In this document: piece after piece, positions 12,328-21,999 of the stretch
Layout: the number at the start of each line of letters is the position of its first letter
Position numbering within the stretch: position 1 is the first letter of the stretch
Translations under genes and position numbers: made by a program
Notes under the pieces: generated by a model
Seen by the model: the letters and a program-made list of their open reading frames with translations, nothing else
Databases searched by the model: none
What the model was told of the DNA's origin: nothing
Source: Lophium mytilinum
Taxonomy: Eukaryota > Ascomycota > Dothideomycetes > Mytilinidiales > Mytilinidiaceae
Reading direction: 5' to 3'
NCBI GenBank assembly: GCA_010093605.1
Contig: MU004183.1
Span: 2,611,114 to 2,675,113, forward strand
Length of the DNA stretch: 64,000 bases

Positions 12328-12765
12328 TCACCTCCTCCCAGGCGCCCCCAACTGCCCCCACGCCCTATTCAACCCCGCCCCATTATGCCCCCGATTCTGC
12401 CCCTCCGTCGGCCGCGCCACTATAGACATCGGATACGCACCATACGGATTATACGCCCCCTGCACAGGCGTCGAGTTCGTCGGCGGGCCTCCCGCATACA
12501 GCGACGGCCCCATCGCCGGGCCCGGGTAAGGGTTCATGCCACGCGGACCCGTGTACGGGAACGGGATGGAGCCCGGTGGTGCACCCGCGCCGTACATCTG
12601 GGATGGTGGTGGGAAGGGGTTGCCGTTGTAGGGCGCTGGAAACGGGGTCGTGTGACTTGGTGGTCCGCCGGCCCGGATTGGAGGGCCTTGGGCTGGGCCG
12701 GGGTAGGGGTTCACGCCGTTGGGGCCGGTGTAGGGCCAGGGGATTGCGCCGGGGGGTGGGCCCAT
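12328..12765 (-). CDS. Pro/Gly/Tyr-rich low-complexity protein with internal duplication
   Basis: A 145-residue frame starts at an ATG 142 bp downstream of a TATA box. It contains two copies of a unit of about 60 residues: copy 1 runs PPPGAIPWPYTGPNGVNPYP then AGGPPSHTTPF; copy 2 runs APPGSIPFPYTGPRGMNPYP then AGGPPTNSTPV. There is no signal peptide or membrane segment. A near-perfect splice donor (AG|GTGAGT) overlaps the stop codon, so a further 3' exon is possible. The family is unknown. A second Pro-rich gene with a loosely similar tail lies 1.5 kb upstream on the same strand. Confidence 0.55.
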   Translation of the reverse strand: MGPPPGAIPWPYTGPNGVNPYPGPAQGPPIRAGGPPSHTTPFPAPYNGNPFPPPSQMYGAGAPPGSIPFPYTGPRGMNPYPGPAMGPSLYAGGPPTNSTPVQGAYNPYGAYPMSIVARPTEGQNRGHNGAGLNRAWGQLGAPGRR

Positions 12766-14244
12766 GCCGGGGTTTGGGGAGGGGGGTGGGAAGGGGTTCG
12801 TTGGGGTTTTTGAATGTTCTTTCTTGTGGTTTTTCTTGTGTTGGTTCAGACTGGTGAAAGGATGAGGAGATTTTGACGGTGAAGCCGAAGGGAAGCTGAA
12901 AGTACGTTTTTATACTGCCAAAGGTGTCGACAAAGTGCTGGCTAACTACTGTCATCAACCTATGATGCATCCTCATACCAGTGCTGAACTGTTGGACTAT
13001 CGATGCCGCGTTCGCATTGTCATCGTGATGAGCTGGAAGTGCCGTTAGCAAAGACCCAACCACACACTAGCGGAGTACAAGATCGTAAGGCAAAGCTCCC
13101 AACGGTCCACGTCAATCTCTGAAAACAAGCGGTGGGGCCAAAACGTGGATGCATCTTCAGATCACAACGTCTCTAAGAGAGCTCCCAAGTGGACGAAAAT
13201 GTCCTATTCGTGGAGCTCTACAGGTACAGTTTCCTACGAACTTGTTCCATGTTGGTGCAGTACGCGCCAGAATGAATCTCTCATTCATTCCGTTCGATCG
13301 CCAGGTCCAGCTTATTGCAATCAATAAAGCATCATTCAACAATTCCAAGTGGCTCACATTCAACGTTTATGTAAGATTGGATTCCCACATTCCTTCTCGA
13401 AATCTACGCTCTCTTACTATCACTATTGGGAGCGCTGTGAATCATGCTAACCACTAGCCGGATTGTGATGGTAGGAGTAGTTCTAGGCCGCGGAGAATGT
13501 GGGCGAGAAAAGGTTGGAGAATGGAATGGAGTGGTGGTACTGGAGCAGGACTGGGGATAAGGTGCGTTATCGGTTTGCCATCAGACTCTTTGATGAAGAG
13601 GCACACTGTGATTTTGCTGACGCTCGGGTTGGGAGTCCAAATTTCCTCTTTCAACATGAACACCTTTCGCAGCGTGTAGTTAAGATCGAATAGAAGGGTG
13701 TTTCAATTTCTGTGCGAGATTTGGTGCTCTCGGAGTTACTAAAAAACTCCGATATAGGAGATGGTAGGTTCGTTGAAGTCCTCTGACTTGCAAAATGGAG
13801 GATGCGTGGCGGACTGGTGATGACGACCGGCACCACCGATGTCAGACACGACGGCTGAAAAGGTTTCACTGCACCTCCTTCAGCTACAATGACAGCTACC
13901 CAAAAAGGGAATTGTGAGACCACGGATGCGTTGGTAGCTCGGCAAGACAAGTATCGCTAAGCTGTCGCAGATGAATCGGAGCATGAAGCCATCTAATCAC
14001 CTCCGAAGAAGGACTTTCTATCACCGACTAATTCTGAGGTGTCGACACGCTCACGCCCTGTTCGTAACCCACCCCCAATCATTCGGAAGAAGGTCAATAT
14101 CCAGACAGTATTGCGAATATCACTGGCGCTCAAAGCCCAACTCACTTCAAAACGTCGCTTCTTTCTATATTTGAAGCTAAGGATTTCTATCAATACATCT
14201 ACTAGTACCTAAATAAAGAAAAGAATCCCGAGCACCGTCAGCTA
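12766..14244. other. Long intergenic region without recognised gene
   Basis: About 1.5 kb between the two Pro-rich genes. Several frames of 60-200 codons exist on both strands, but they overlap each other, lack domains and show random composition. The 12,766-13,060 part is the promoter and leader of the downstream gene. I could not support a gene here. Confidence 0.5.
12907..12914 (-). promoter_or_regulatory. TATA box of the Pro/Gly-rich gene
   Basis: TATAAAAA on the minus strand lies about 142-149 bp upstream of the ATG at 12765. An in-frame stop overlapping it supports that ATG as the start. Confidence 0.5.
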
Positions 14245-14796
14245 TCACCTAAACCCCCACACTCCCCCCGGGCTCCCCTGAATCGGCCATCCCAAATTGC
14301 GATTAATCTCCTGCGACCTCGCTGACCCAGGACCCGCCCCTGATGCCGGAGGCCCATAGCCCTGAAGCGGCTGTGGACGTGCCTGTGCCTGTGGCTGCTG
14401 GTGCCCAGGGACGGGGTGAAACTGCTGCTTCATACGCATATAATTTCCCGGTGAGTTAAAGGGCGTCGTTGAAGGCTGAAAACGACGATGCGACAGATCC
14501 CACTGGGTCTGGTGATGATGCATATGGGTTTGATTCCATTGGGGACGCCGTCGCATCATACTGCTACCCAGTGTGGGATTGATGGGATCTGGGTGACGGT
14601 ACAAATTTGGAGGCTGAGAAGAGTGTGATGGGACGCGATAGGTAAGGGTCTGGGTTGGGGGGCCCATTGCTGGAGGAAACCCGTGAGGAGCTGGGTGGAG
14701 GTGTGGGTTCAAAGTGTTAGGGGCACGACCAGGAGGAGGGGCAATTTGGGGACTGAATCCTGGCTGACCATTTGGACTGTAGATGGGAATGGGCAT
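14245..14796 (-). CDS. Proline/glutamine/histidine-rich protein, unknown function
   Basis: A single frame of 183 residues from an ATG 105 bp below a TATA box. Composition is dominated by P, Q, H, N and G, for example QIAPPPGRAPNTLNP and HPVPGHQQPQAQARPQPLQ. No domain, signal peptide or membrane segment was seen, and it is probably disordered. The C-terminus (SQEINRNLGWPIQG) faintly resembles the end of the other Pro-rich protein (GAGLNRAWGQLGAPG), so the two may be distant paralogues. No function can be given. Confidence 0.5.
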   Translation of the reverse strand: MPIPIYSPNGQPGFSPQIAPPPGRAPNTLNPHLHPAPHGFPPAMGPPTQTLTYRVPSHSSQPPNLYRHPDPINPTLGSSMMRRRPQWNQTHMHHHQTQWDLSHRRFQPSTTPFNSPGNYMRMKQQFHPVPGHQQPQAQARPQPLQGYGPPASGAGPGSARSQEINRNLGWPIQGSPGGVWGFR

Positions 14797-14900
14797 TTCT
14801 ATTGCTTAGTTTTCGAATATGAGATAGAATTCCTATCACTATTCGAGGGGTAGAAATGCTGTGAGGTCAGACGGCGAGCAGTGAATAGTTTCAGGTGTAC

Positions 14901-14907
14901 TTATATA
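14901..14907 (-). promoter_or_regulatory. TATA box of the Pro/Gln-rich gene
   Basis: TATATAA on the minus strand, 105-111 bp upstream of the ATG at 14796. Confidence 0.45.
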
Positions 14908-15481
14908 GGCGGAGTTGAGGATAGGGAAAGACTCCTGAATTGTCGTCCAGCGCAAGTCCACGTTAGAGACTGCGTAGACAGTATGAGTTAGTTTAGAACT
15001 AGCCCTACGTACTAAAAGGATGTAGAGACTCATTCGTATAGCATAATAGCTGTACAATTAGCATCCGTTATGGACCGACTTGTTTGATGTTAGTTTCTAG
15101 GATCACGAGCTCCGACATCGCGGTGAGTCAGGAGTGTCAAGAATCTTGCAATTGTCCATGAAGACCCCAGGCCTGAAGGTGGGGAAATCAAAGCGAGGGA
15201 GAAGGGCATCGGAGTGTTGATAGAGATGTGTTGAATGCTCCGGTGGTAAAGTGTTGCTCTTTGGACCTTGGAGAGGGATGAGGTAGTGTATTCACCATTC
15301 GGCGAGAACATGGTGTTCTTTTTGGGGATTTCATCAGAGGTGGAGATATCGTTCACAAGCGTGCTTGATCTGCTACGATAGAAAAAAGTGCCTGGCGTGA
15401 ATACGAACGCGTTCGAAAGGTGTTTTTCATACCAACACTAAGCCAACACTAGCTCCGATACAGGTGCTAGATCGCTACATT

Positions 15482-15520
15482 ACCACCCATCACTACCCAT
15501 CACTACCCATCACTACCCAC
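15482..15520. repeat. 10-bp tandem repeat CACTACCCAT
   Basis: Three near-perfect copies and one degenerate copy lie in tandem, just beyond the 3' end of the sugar transporter gene. No function is evident. Confidence 0.85.
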
Positions 15521-15547
15521 ATTAGCGAAGTCAGGATATTTAATCAC

Positions 15548-17309
15548 TCAAGCCTTCGGTGCCTCTTCCAGATGTATCGCGCCCTTCTTCTCCACGGCAA
15601 GCGTCCTTTCCACGTCCTCGGCGCGCTGCTCAGCCGTCACTCTGCCGAAGAGGATATCCATATCCTCCAACTTGAGGCGGCGCGTTTCCTTGATGAAGAA
15701 AAAGGCGAAGATGCCCATTGATACACAGAAGATACCAAACATGAGGAAGGTGCGCCAACCGATGTGATTGACGGCTTCCGGGGTGATTTTTGTGATGACG
15801 AAGTTGAAGAGCCATTGGGTTGCAGCTAATAGAGATGTTAGTATGCGTTCGAAGCAACGTGCAGGGGAATGGCAACTTACCACCCATGCCAACACCATAC
15901 GCGCGCAGGCGTGTTGGGAAAATCTCCGATAGATACACCCACGGAACGGGGCCCCAGGATGCGGAGTAGCCGATGACATAGAGATAGATCATGACGACCA
16001 TAGCGATGGAAGCTGACGAGACAGTGTCTGACTTCACGACCGGCGGGTGGGTTGCCAGCACTGCGCCGATGATGAACATCATAGTAGCCATCCACGCAGC
16101 GCCAGCTAGGAGACTCTTCCGCCGCCCGAAGCGATCGATACCGAGGATCAGAAATAATCCTGTCGTCACCACCTTGACAGTTCCGTACACGCCGGTCGCA
16201 AAGAGCGATGCAGATGACTTGGACACGCCTACCGTCTGGAAAATCTGTGGCGCGTAGTACCCAATACTGTTGGTGCCGGAAAATTGCTGCCAGAACATGA
16301 GGCAGAAGCCTGTGAGAAAGCGATATCGGTTGCCCGGGAGCAAACATTCTTTCCACGTGACGCCCTCGGTCGCGTTGAGCTCTTCTTCGATAGCAGCACG
16401 GATCTCGGCAAGTTCCTTGACAACTTCTTCGCTCCCGGGCTCTTCGCAGCGGATGTGAGCGAGCGAGGCGGCGGCTTCGTCGTGGCGGCCTTGCTTCATG
16501 AGCCAGCGCGGGGACTCTTTGAGAAAGCAGAGACCGATGAGCATGAAGCCGCCGGGAATGAGTTGAATGGCGACGGGGATGCGCCATTGACGAGTGGAGA
16601 CGGGGATATGGAGAGAGACGCCGTAGTCAAGCCAGTAGCTAGGAAGTGTCAGTATTTTCTCATGGCTCACTACATGAAGACACAAAGTGTGCAGGACGGG
16701 GAGAAAAGAAAATGCTTACGCAAAAGTACTTCCTACGACCAAGAATTCTTGGAACAGCCCAGCAATTCTTCCCCTTACTTTCGGCGGGCAGTTCTCGCTC
16801 ACGTAGACGGGCGTGATGCTGCTCATGCCACCAATGCCTAATCCCGCAATCACACGGCCACCATAGATCATGCCGAGATGGTGGTGCGCGGCAGTTTGGA
16901 CGGAAGCGCCCACCAGAAAGACCAAGGCAAAGCCCATGAGACTGTAGCGGCGTCCGAAGCGTTCGTTTAGGAAAGCGGCAGCGATGGCTCCGAAGAAGCA
17001 TCCGGCAGTAAGCAGCGAGACGACGTTTGAGCTGACGTAGGCATTTCTGGCGTTGGCAAAGCCGGTGGACTCAGTTGGGAGGCCGAAGTCTTTCTTGAAT
17101 GCTTTGAGGGCGAGGACCGAGCCCATTACCCCGGTGTCGTAGCCTATGCAGCATGGTTAGTTTGCTGAAGATGCAAAACACCACTTGTTCCTGAGCCTAT
17201 GCTTCAACTCGACGGACACAAGATGATACATACCAAACAGCAACGAGCCCATGTAGGCCACCGAGGTAAGCAGGTAGACCCTGCGGTTCTTGAAGAATAG
17301 CGACGGCAT
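15548..17309 (-). CDS. MFS sugar/quinate-type transporter
   Basis: Four exons (17309-17234, 17143-16720, 16638-15881, 15825-15548), with introns of 90, 81, 55 and... three introns in all (17233-17144, 16719-16639, 15880-15826), encode 511 residues, typical for the family. Hallmarks in order are: LLFGYDTGVMGS in helix 1, NERFGRR, GRVIAGLGIGGMSSITPVYVSE, the helix-6 end KESPRWLMKQGR, FWQQFSGTNSIGYYAPQIF, DRFGRR, GPVPWVYLSEIFPTRLRA, and a final KETRRLKLEDMD. The segment FAYWLDYGVSLHIP followed by QWRIPVAIQ is like fungal quinate and myo-inositol carriers, so the substrate may be quinate or a sugar. It is a plasma-membrane proton symporter by family. Three CTGGGG boxes upstream suggest carbon catabolite control. 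Confidence 0.92.
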
Positions 17310-17457
17310 GGCGGTGAAGCTTCTTCCCTCGAAACTGAAGAAGTTGTGTAGCTACTTCGCTCGAAATGGAAGAAGAGCTGGCAGCAAGACCTTAGCAGCT
17401 TCTCCGGGTGGAGACATGCAGGTAGTTATAGATTCCTCCCGAGTTTGTGGAGTGAAT

Positions 17458-17597
17458 CTGGGGCCATCCCCACAGTCAGGTGTCCCCGTGAAGCTGGGGA
17501 AGGTGAAAGATTCTCCGTGAGTTTCTCCACCAATGGGAGTGAAAGGCCGTTAGCGTCCGCGAAGGATCGTCGTTCCGATACCCCATCAAGGCTGGGG
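17458..17597. promoter_or_regulatory. Three CTGGGG boxes (possible CreA sites)
   Basis: CTGGGG occurs on the plus strand at 17458-17463, 17494-17499 and 17592-17597, within 290 bp upstream of the transporter start codon. CreA/Cre1, the glucose repressor of filamentous fungi, binds SYGGRG, which these match. The hexamer is short, so chance matches are possible; clustering before a carbon-source transporter is the argument. Confidence 0.4.
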
Positions 17598-18948
17598 ATA
17601 GCTTCTCTCAGCGTTCTATCACCGTGAGAGCACCTGAAAGACGTTCTACAAGCTGATCGACTTGGCAGCTGTCCTCTGGTGCCCAGAGTCGTAGGTTTGC
17701 AGGTGGAAGTGTCGGGTAGCAGGCGTGGCATTCTCCGCTCGCAATCTCTACGAGGGGGGCCTCGGGGGCTTGGCATCATGGCATGCCCCTCCATCACCGC
17801 CTTTCCACCCCCGTCGCCATGTGCCGTGAATCGTGGTGAAGGTGCTGCGTCAGTGCATGTGGTTGGTTGGTGGACACAGTGGGTCTCCGGAAGGACGTGC
17901 AGCTGTCAGGGGCGTCTGCCCGGGCGAGGCGCTTCGACCCTTTCATCCCTCCCATCTCCGACCACCGCCTCTCAATTTCCACCACTCGCTGCGATGCTGT
18001 CTTGATGTATGCAGAAGGTGAGGGAGCGGAAAATGATTCCCATTGAGGTCTGAGAGACTCTGCTGACTGCACAGAGCCGTTCTCTGAGGTACGACTGAGG
18101 GCTCGTGTTTCGACCTGCGCTCTTGACCGCTGCTTGAAACACCAATTCAGTGTTGGCGTGACTCTGCCGATTGTGTATCATGCATGCATCCAAGGGAGCA
18201 TTTGGCCCTGGAGCAGATCATGAAGCTGCCCCGGTAGATGGAGTGATGACAGTGGGACTCGGGTGGTGTGAGTGGTTCTCTTCCACATGCATGTTTCGTC
18301 TCTCCGAGCGGCCTTTGCTCCTCGTTCTTGGCGATATTTCCAATTCACACTCATCGTGGGTGCTCCAATCCGCTGGGATCCCTTTTCAAACCTGTCCAGT
18401 CGTAGAGATAGTCTTATTGCACAGCGATTGCACTTGGTTCTCTTACTGGGTCACTGCTGGGTTGAGTTTGGCCATACTCCACGCAAATGCTCCGAAAATA
18501 TATCTCGCCTGCCCTCTTGTGTCATCTCTCCTACGCCAAGTCTCGGCTTCCTCCCGCAAAGCGAGATCGTATCCGTCCTTGCATGTCGAATCAACACCAC
18601 CGTTTGGTTTAACGCCCTATCGGCCTCGGTTGGATGCTAGGCTCTCCCTGGCCGCGTTTCACGATACATCGTGCCCGACAACCTGGTAAGCGACATGAGC
18701 AGGGCCCGCTCCAACACCATCTATATTACCCACTCCGCCTTGGCGCTCACCAAAACGCCTACAGCGGCATTTCTGCGACGTCTTTGGATGTTTCTAGGCC
18801 TCATCGTGAATCTCCGCGGTCCACAAGCCTCATGCACCTGCCCTACTCATCCCACCGCCCCAGCAGGTATCCCCTGCCCTAAGCAATTCTGACTTGACCA
18901 TGTCTCCGCGCTTAGGCGAGATATGGGCGTTTCCATGCTTCGATCGAG

Positions 18949-18954
18949 TATAAG
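18949..18954 (+). promoter_or_regulatory. TATA box of the AA9 gene
   Basis: TATAAG lies 137-142 bp upstream of the AA9 start codon at 19091. A pyrimidine-rich leader (TCTTTTTTTTTC) follows, as is common in highly expressed fungal genes. Confidence 0.5.
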
Positions 18955-19090
18955 AGCCCTCTTGCATCCTTCCGACAGAGACCACACGCTTGAAGCAGAG
19001 TCCTTTCCACGTTCATTCATTCTTTTCGTGTCTATACAATCTTTTTTTTTCATTCCACACACTCATTACACTCATTACAGCATCTTCGAC

Positions 19091-20273
19091 ATGAAGTCCT
19101 TCGCTCTTTTAGCTCTGGCAGCTGCAGCTCGTCTCGCCCAGGCCCATACCACCGTCTATGCCATCTGGGTCAACGACGTCGACCAAGGCCTTGGGAACAG
19201 CGCGTCTGGATATATCCGCTCCCCACCGAACAACGACCCCGTGAAGGATGTCACCTCCAAGGACATGACCTGCAACGTCAACAATGCCGCGACCACAAAG
19301 ACCATCTCAGTCGTGGGCGGAGACAAGGTACATCCTACTCCCCTTGAATTTGATGCAAATACTGATTCTTGCAGATCACTTTCGAGTGGCATCACAACGA
19401 CCGCACCGCATCTGACGACATCATCGCCTCGTCCCATCTCGGTCCCGTCATGACCTACATTGCCCCCACCTCCTCCGACGGCGCCGGTGACGTCTGGATC
19501 AAGCTCGCTGAAGACGGATACGATGGTGATTGGGCCGTCACCCGTCTCATTGCCAACAAGGGAAAGCACAGTATTACTCTCCCTGATCTTGCCGCGGGAA
19601 CTTACCTCTTGAGGCCCGAGATCATTGCCCTTCACGAAGCCGAAAACACCGGTGGTGCCCAGTTCTACATGGAGTGTGTCCAGATCAAGGTCACCAGCGC
19701 TGGCACAAAGGTAAGAAGTCTCCATTCGTAGATTCTCAGAGTTCAGGAGCTCACAACTAGCAGACCCTCCCCGCTGGCGTCGCCATTCCAGGTACCTACT
19801 CTGCTTCCGACCCCGGCATCCTTTTCGACCTCTACAACGGCTTCACCTCCTATCCCATCCCCGGTCCAGCAGTCTGGGACGGTGCTAGCGGTACCGTTGC
19901 CACCAGCGCTGTCGCCAGCGTTTCCAAGGCTGTATCCACGGCCGCCCCGGCCACATCAGCACCGGCCGTCTCATCTGCGGCGGTCATCTCGTCTGCAGCG
20001 GTTGTCTCAACCCCAGCTGCTTCAACCCCAGCCGTTGTAAAGACTTCCACCAAAGCAGCTACTTCTGCCCTTGCGTCTGCATTGCCCGCGGCTCCTACGA
20101 CTCTCGTTACGGCCGTCAGGCCTACCACCACCTCCGCGATTGCCACCCCTGCGCCTACGGGCGCCGTGGCGAAGTACTACCAGTGTGGTGGACTCAACTA
20201 CACCGGCGCTACCGCTTGTGTTGCGGGATCGACCTGCAAGCAGTGGAACCCGTACTACCACCAGTGCGTGTAG
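19091..20273 (+). CDS. AA9 lytic polysaccharide monooxygenase with C-terminal CBM1
   Basis: Exons 19091-19327, 19375-19710 and 19764-20273 (introns 47 and 53 bp, phase 0) give 360 residues. An 18-residue signal peptide ends ..LAQA, so the mature enzyme begins with His19, the copper-binding N-terminal histidine of the family. The second brace ligand is His100 ([13 protein letters not shown]), and the axial Tyr is Tyr177 ([11 protein letters not shown]). An A/S/T/V-rich linker leads to a CBM1 (about 327-360: [22 protein letters not shown]) with its four cysteines and aromatic cellulose-binding residues. The family is secreted and cuts cellulose or related glucans oxidatively. The sugar transporter next door may share its nutritional role. 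Confidence 0.95.
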
Positions 20274-20740
20274 ATACTTTTCTCTTCAAGAGGACTTGTA
20301 GAATAGGATACTAGAGCGGGAGTCGAGTTATTGTGATCTGGTCGAGATCTTCTGGTTACGTTGTCACGCCATCAAAAACGCCATGGTTGCAATTTCTAGT
20401 GGGCGAAAACCTAGTTCTGCCTGTGGTAGAGCTGTCTTATCTTCTTGTATATATGCTAGAGCTTTCGTCAAAATTTACTTCTTTGAGCTACCCTCACTAG
20501 TGTTTCTCCTCGTGACATCCTGCCTATGGTAACAACACCATTGTTTCCCCGTACGAATCTCCGGCAATGTCTCAATATATCATTGACTTCAGTCATTAAA
20601 CGGTGAGTACTCCAAAAATCCAGCCTAGTCTTCCTAGAACAGCCGTGTAATAACGCCATTCGAATACTATATCGCTAAAATTAGCCGCAGAGTAATTTAA
20701 TTTCCATCTTAGGCTTTTGGAGGGCGTACCTAGTGGATAA
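20274..20740. other. Convergent intergenic region
   Basis: 467 bp between the AA9 stop and the small Cys-rich gene. It is moderately AT-rich and probably holds both 3' ends. No gene seen. Confidence 0.5.
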
Positions 20741-20866
20741 CTATTTGGCTGTAGAAGAGTGCCAATCCTTAGGGCATCCACAAGTGTTGCAAGTACCATT
20801 CTGTCCGCCCCATTTGAACTTAGTGCAGTCACAGGTACTACTGTCGGCAGAAGTGCTGCAGCCCAT
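20741..20866 (-). CDS. 41-residue Cys-rich peptide, possible zinc-binding
   Basis: The frame starts MGCSTSADSSTCDCTKF and ends with WGGQNGTCNTCGCPKDWHSS before the stop. Six cysteines (3, 12, 14, 27, 30, 32) plus a late His form a C-x-C ... C-x2-C-x-C ... H pattern suited to a small zinc or copper site. There is no signal peptide, so it is likely intracellular. The same frame is open upstream, but the leader-like part is not Cys-rich, and a TATA box 129 bp before this ATG supports the short form. I recall similar small fungal peptides but no assigned function. Confidence 0.5.
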   Translation of the reverse strand: MGCSTSADSSTCDCTKFKWGGQNGTCNTCGCPKDWHSSTAK

Positions 20867-21999
20867 CTTTGCTTTGAGTACTTTGTCGAAGAAGAAGCGT
20901 ATGAAGAGATTTGATGAGGCCGAGGGTAGAGATTTTACAAGGCTGAGGTTGAGAAGTGAACGAAGAGCGCAGTTCTGGCTGAGCGGCAATCGTCTTATAT
21001 CCCCGCATACTGTCCGAGCTCGATAAGGTGGTGTAACCTTGAGACAATAGGCTTTGAGATTGGTTTATCTTTCAGAGCCTTGTCAGTTTATGGAACGCAA
21101 CCTCAACCTTGGGAGGACGCAAGTCGTCTGACCACCAAGGTAGATAGGGGCATTCGCGTGAGGAGCCTTGTTGGTCTCATTATGTTCCCAGCTTTTAAGT
21201 CGAGGAGAAAGGATGAACTCGGCCGTATGGACCAAAGTTGCAGAGAAAGAAGTGCCGAGTTTCGGAAGCACGTGATCTCTTTCACCAAGTAAATTTGTCC
21301 TGCATTTGACCGCTTCCTATGATTAGGACTGTCTTTTCATACCTTTGCCATGCGAGTAATCTTGAGTCGGGGAGATTCAATGCTCAAACGGCATGATGAT
21401 CCCAACCAAGCAGACAATGGAGAAGATGAGCCCAGAAAATTTGTCCAGCGTCGTTGCCTGCGAACAAGCCTCATTTCTTCTTCTGCTCTATTTCTCTACC
21501 ACACATCATTCGGATCCTACTTCAAGAATCTAAAGAATACCAAGTTGACGTTCCTGTCTCTTCGTGGCTGCCTTTCAGTACTAGGTGTCACAATTCGGCG
21601 TGTACTTGATATCTCTAGGGAGATCCTATTTTAGGTAGAAAGTCTTATTAGCACCCAGCCTGGCTGCTCGTTGTACGTCATGCATGGACAAGAATGCACA
21701 AGAGATGGATTGGGTTGGACGGTGCGAATTGGAGTGCATCGTGGCGTTCAGCGTAGGGGCGCAATTGCGGCGCAGGGAGAGCGCTAAAGGCGGCCCCCAC
21801 GCTAGACCTCTCCTCGAGGCGCCCTCTACTTGACTAGAGCTTCCTCCACTTCATGAATTTTGTTCTGGTACTACTACTCATCATGATGAGCTCTTCTCCT
21901 CCAATTGATATTCTCCTATGATAACTTTCTTCGATACTTTCGCTCAGATTCTTGGTCCACTGAAAGCTTTCTGACCTTAGGCTTCAGCCTCCCACCCAA
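20867..21999. other. Divergent intergenic region
   Basis: 1.1 kb between the Cys-rich peptide gene (minus) and the DUF6536-like gene (plus). Short overlapping frames on both strands show no domains. The near half holds the peptide's TATA box. Confidence 0.5.
20995..21000 (-). promoter_or_regulatory. TATA box of the Cys-rich peptide gene
   Basis: ATATAA on the minus strand (within GGGGATATAAGACG) lies 129-134 bp upstream of the ATG at 20866. Confidence 0.45.

Larger units (their letters stand above)
14797..15547. other. Intergenic region with TATA box and short repeat
   Basis: This holds the promoter of the Pro/Gln-rich gene (TATATAA on the minus strand at 14901-14907) and the 3' flank of the transporter. 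An 88-codon minus frame at 15090-15356 has no recognisable feature. A 10-bp tandem repeat lies near 15,482. Confidence 0.5.
17310..19090. other. Long divergent intergenic region (transporter / AA9)
   Basis: About 1.8 kb between the minus-strand transporter and the plus-strand AA9 gene. Frames of up to 172 codons (18171-18689) carry no domain, and I do not call them. It probably holds both promoters, including the CTGGGG boxes and the TATA box annotated here. Confidence 0.6.

Noticed and set aside
15090-15356. 88-codon minus frame near the transporter
   Set aside because: No domain and atypical composition; kept only as part of the intergenic note.
18171-18689. 172-codon frame upstream of the AA9 gene
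   Set aside because: No domain, no splice or promoter context, overlaps another random frame.
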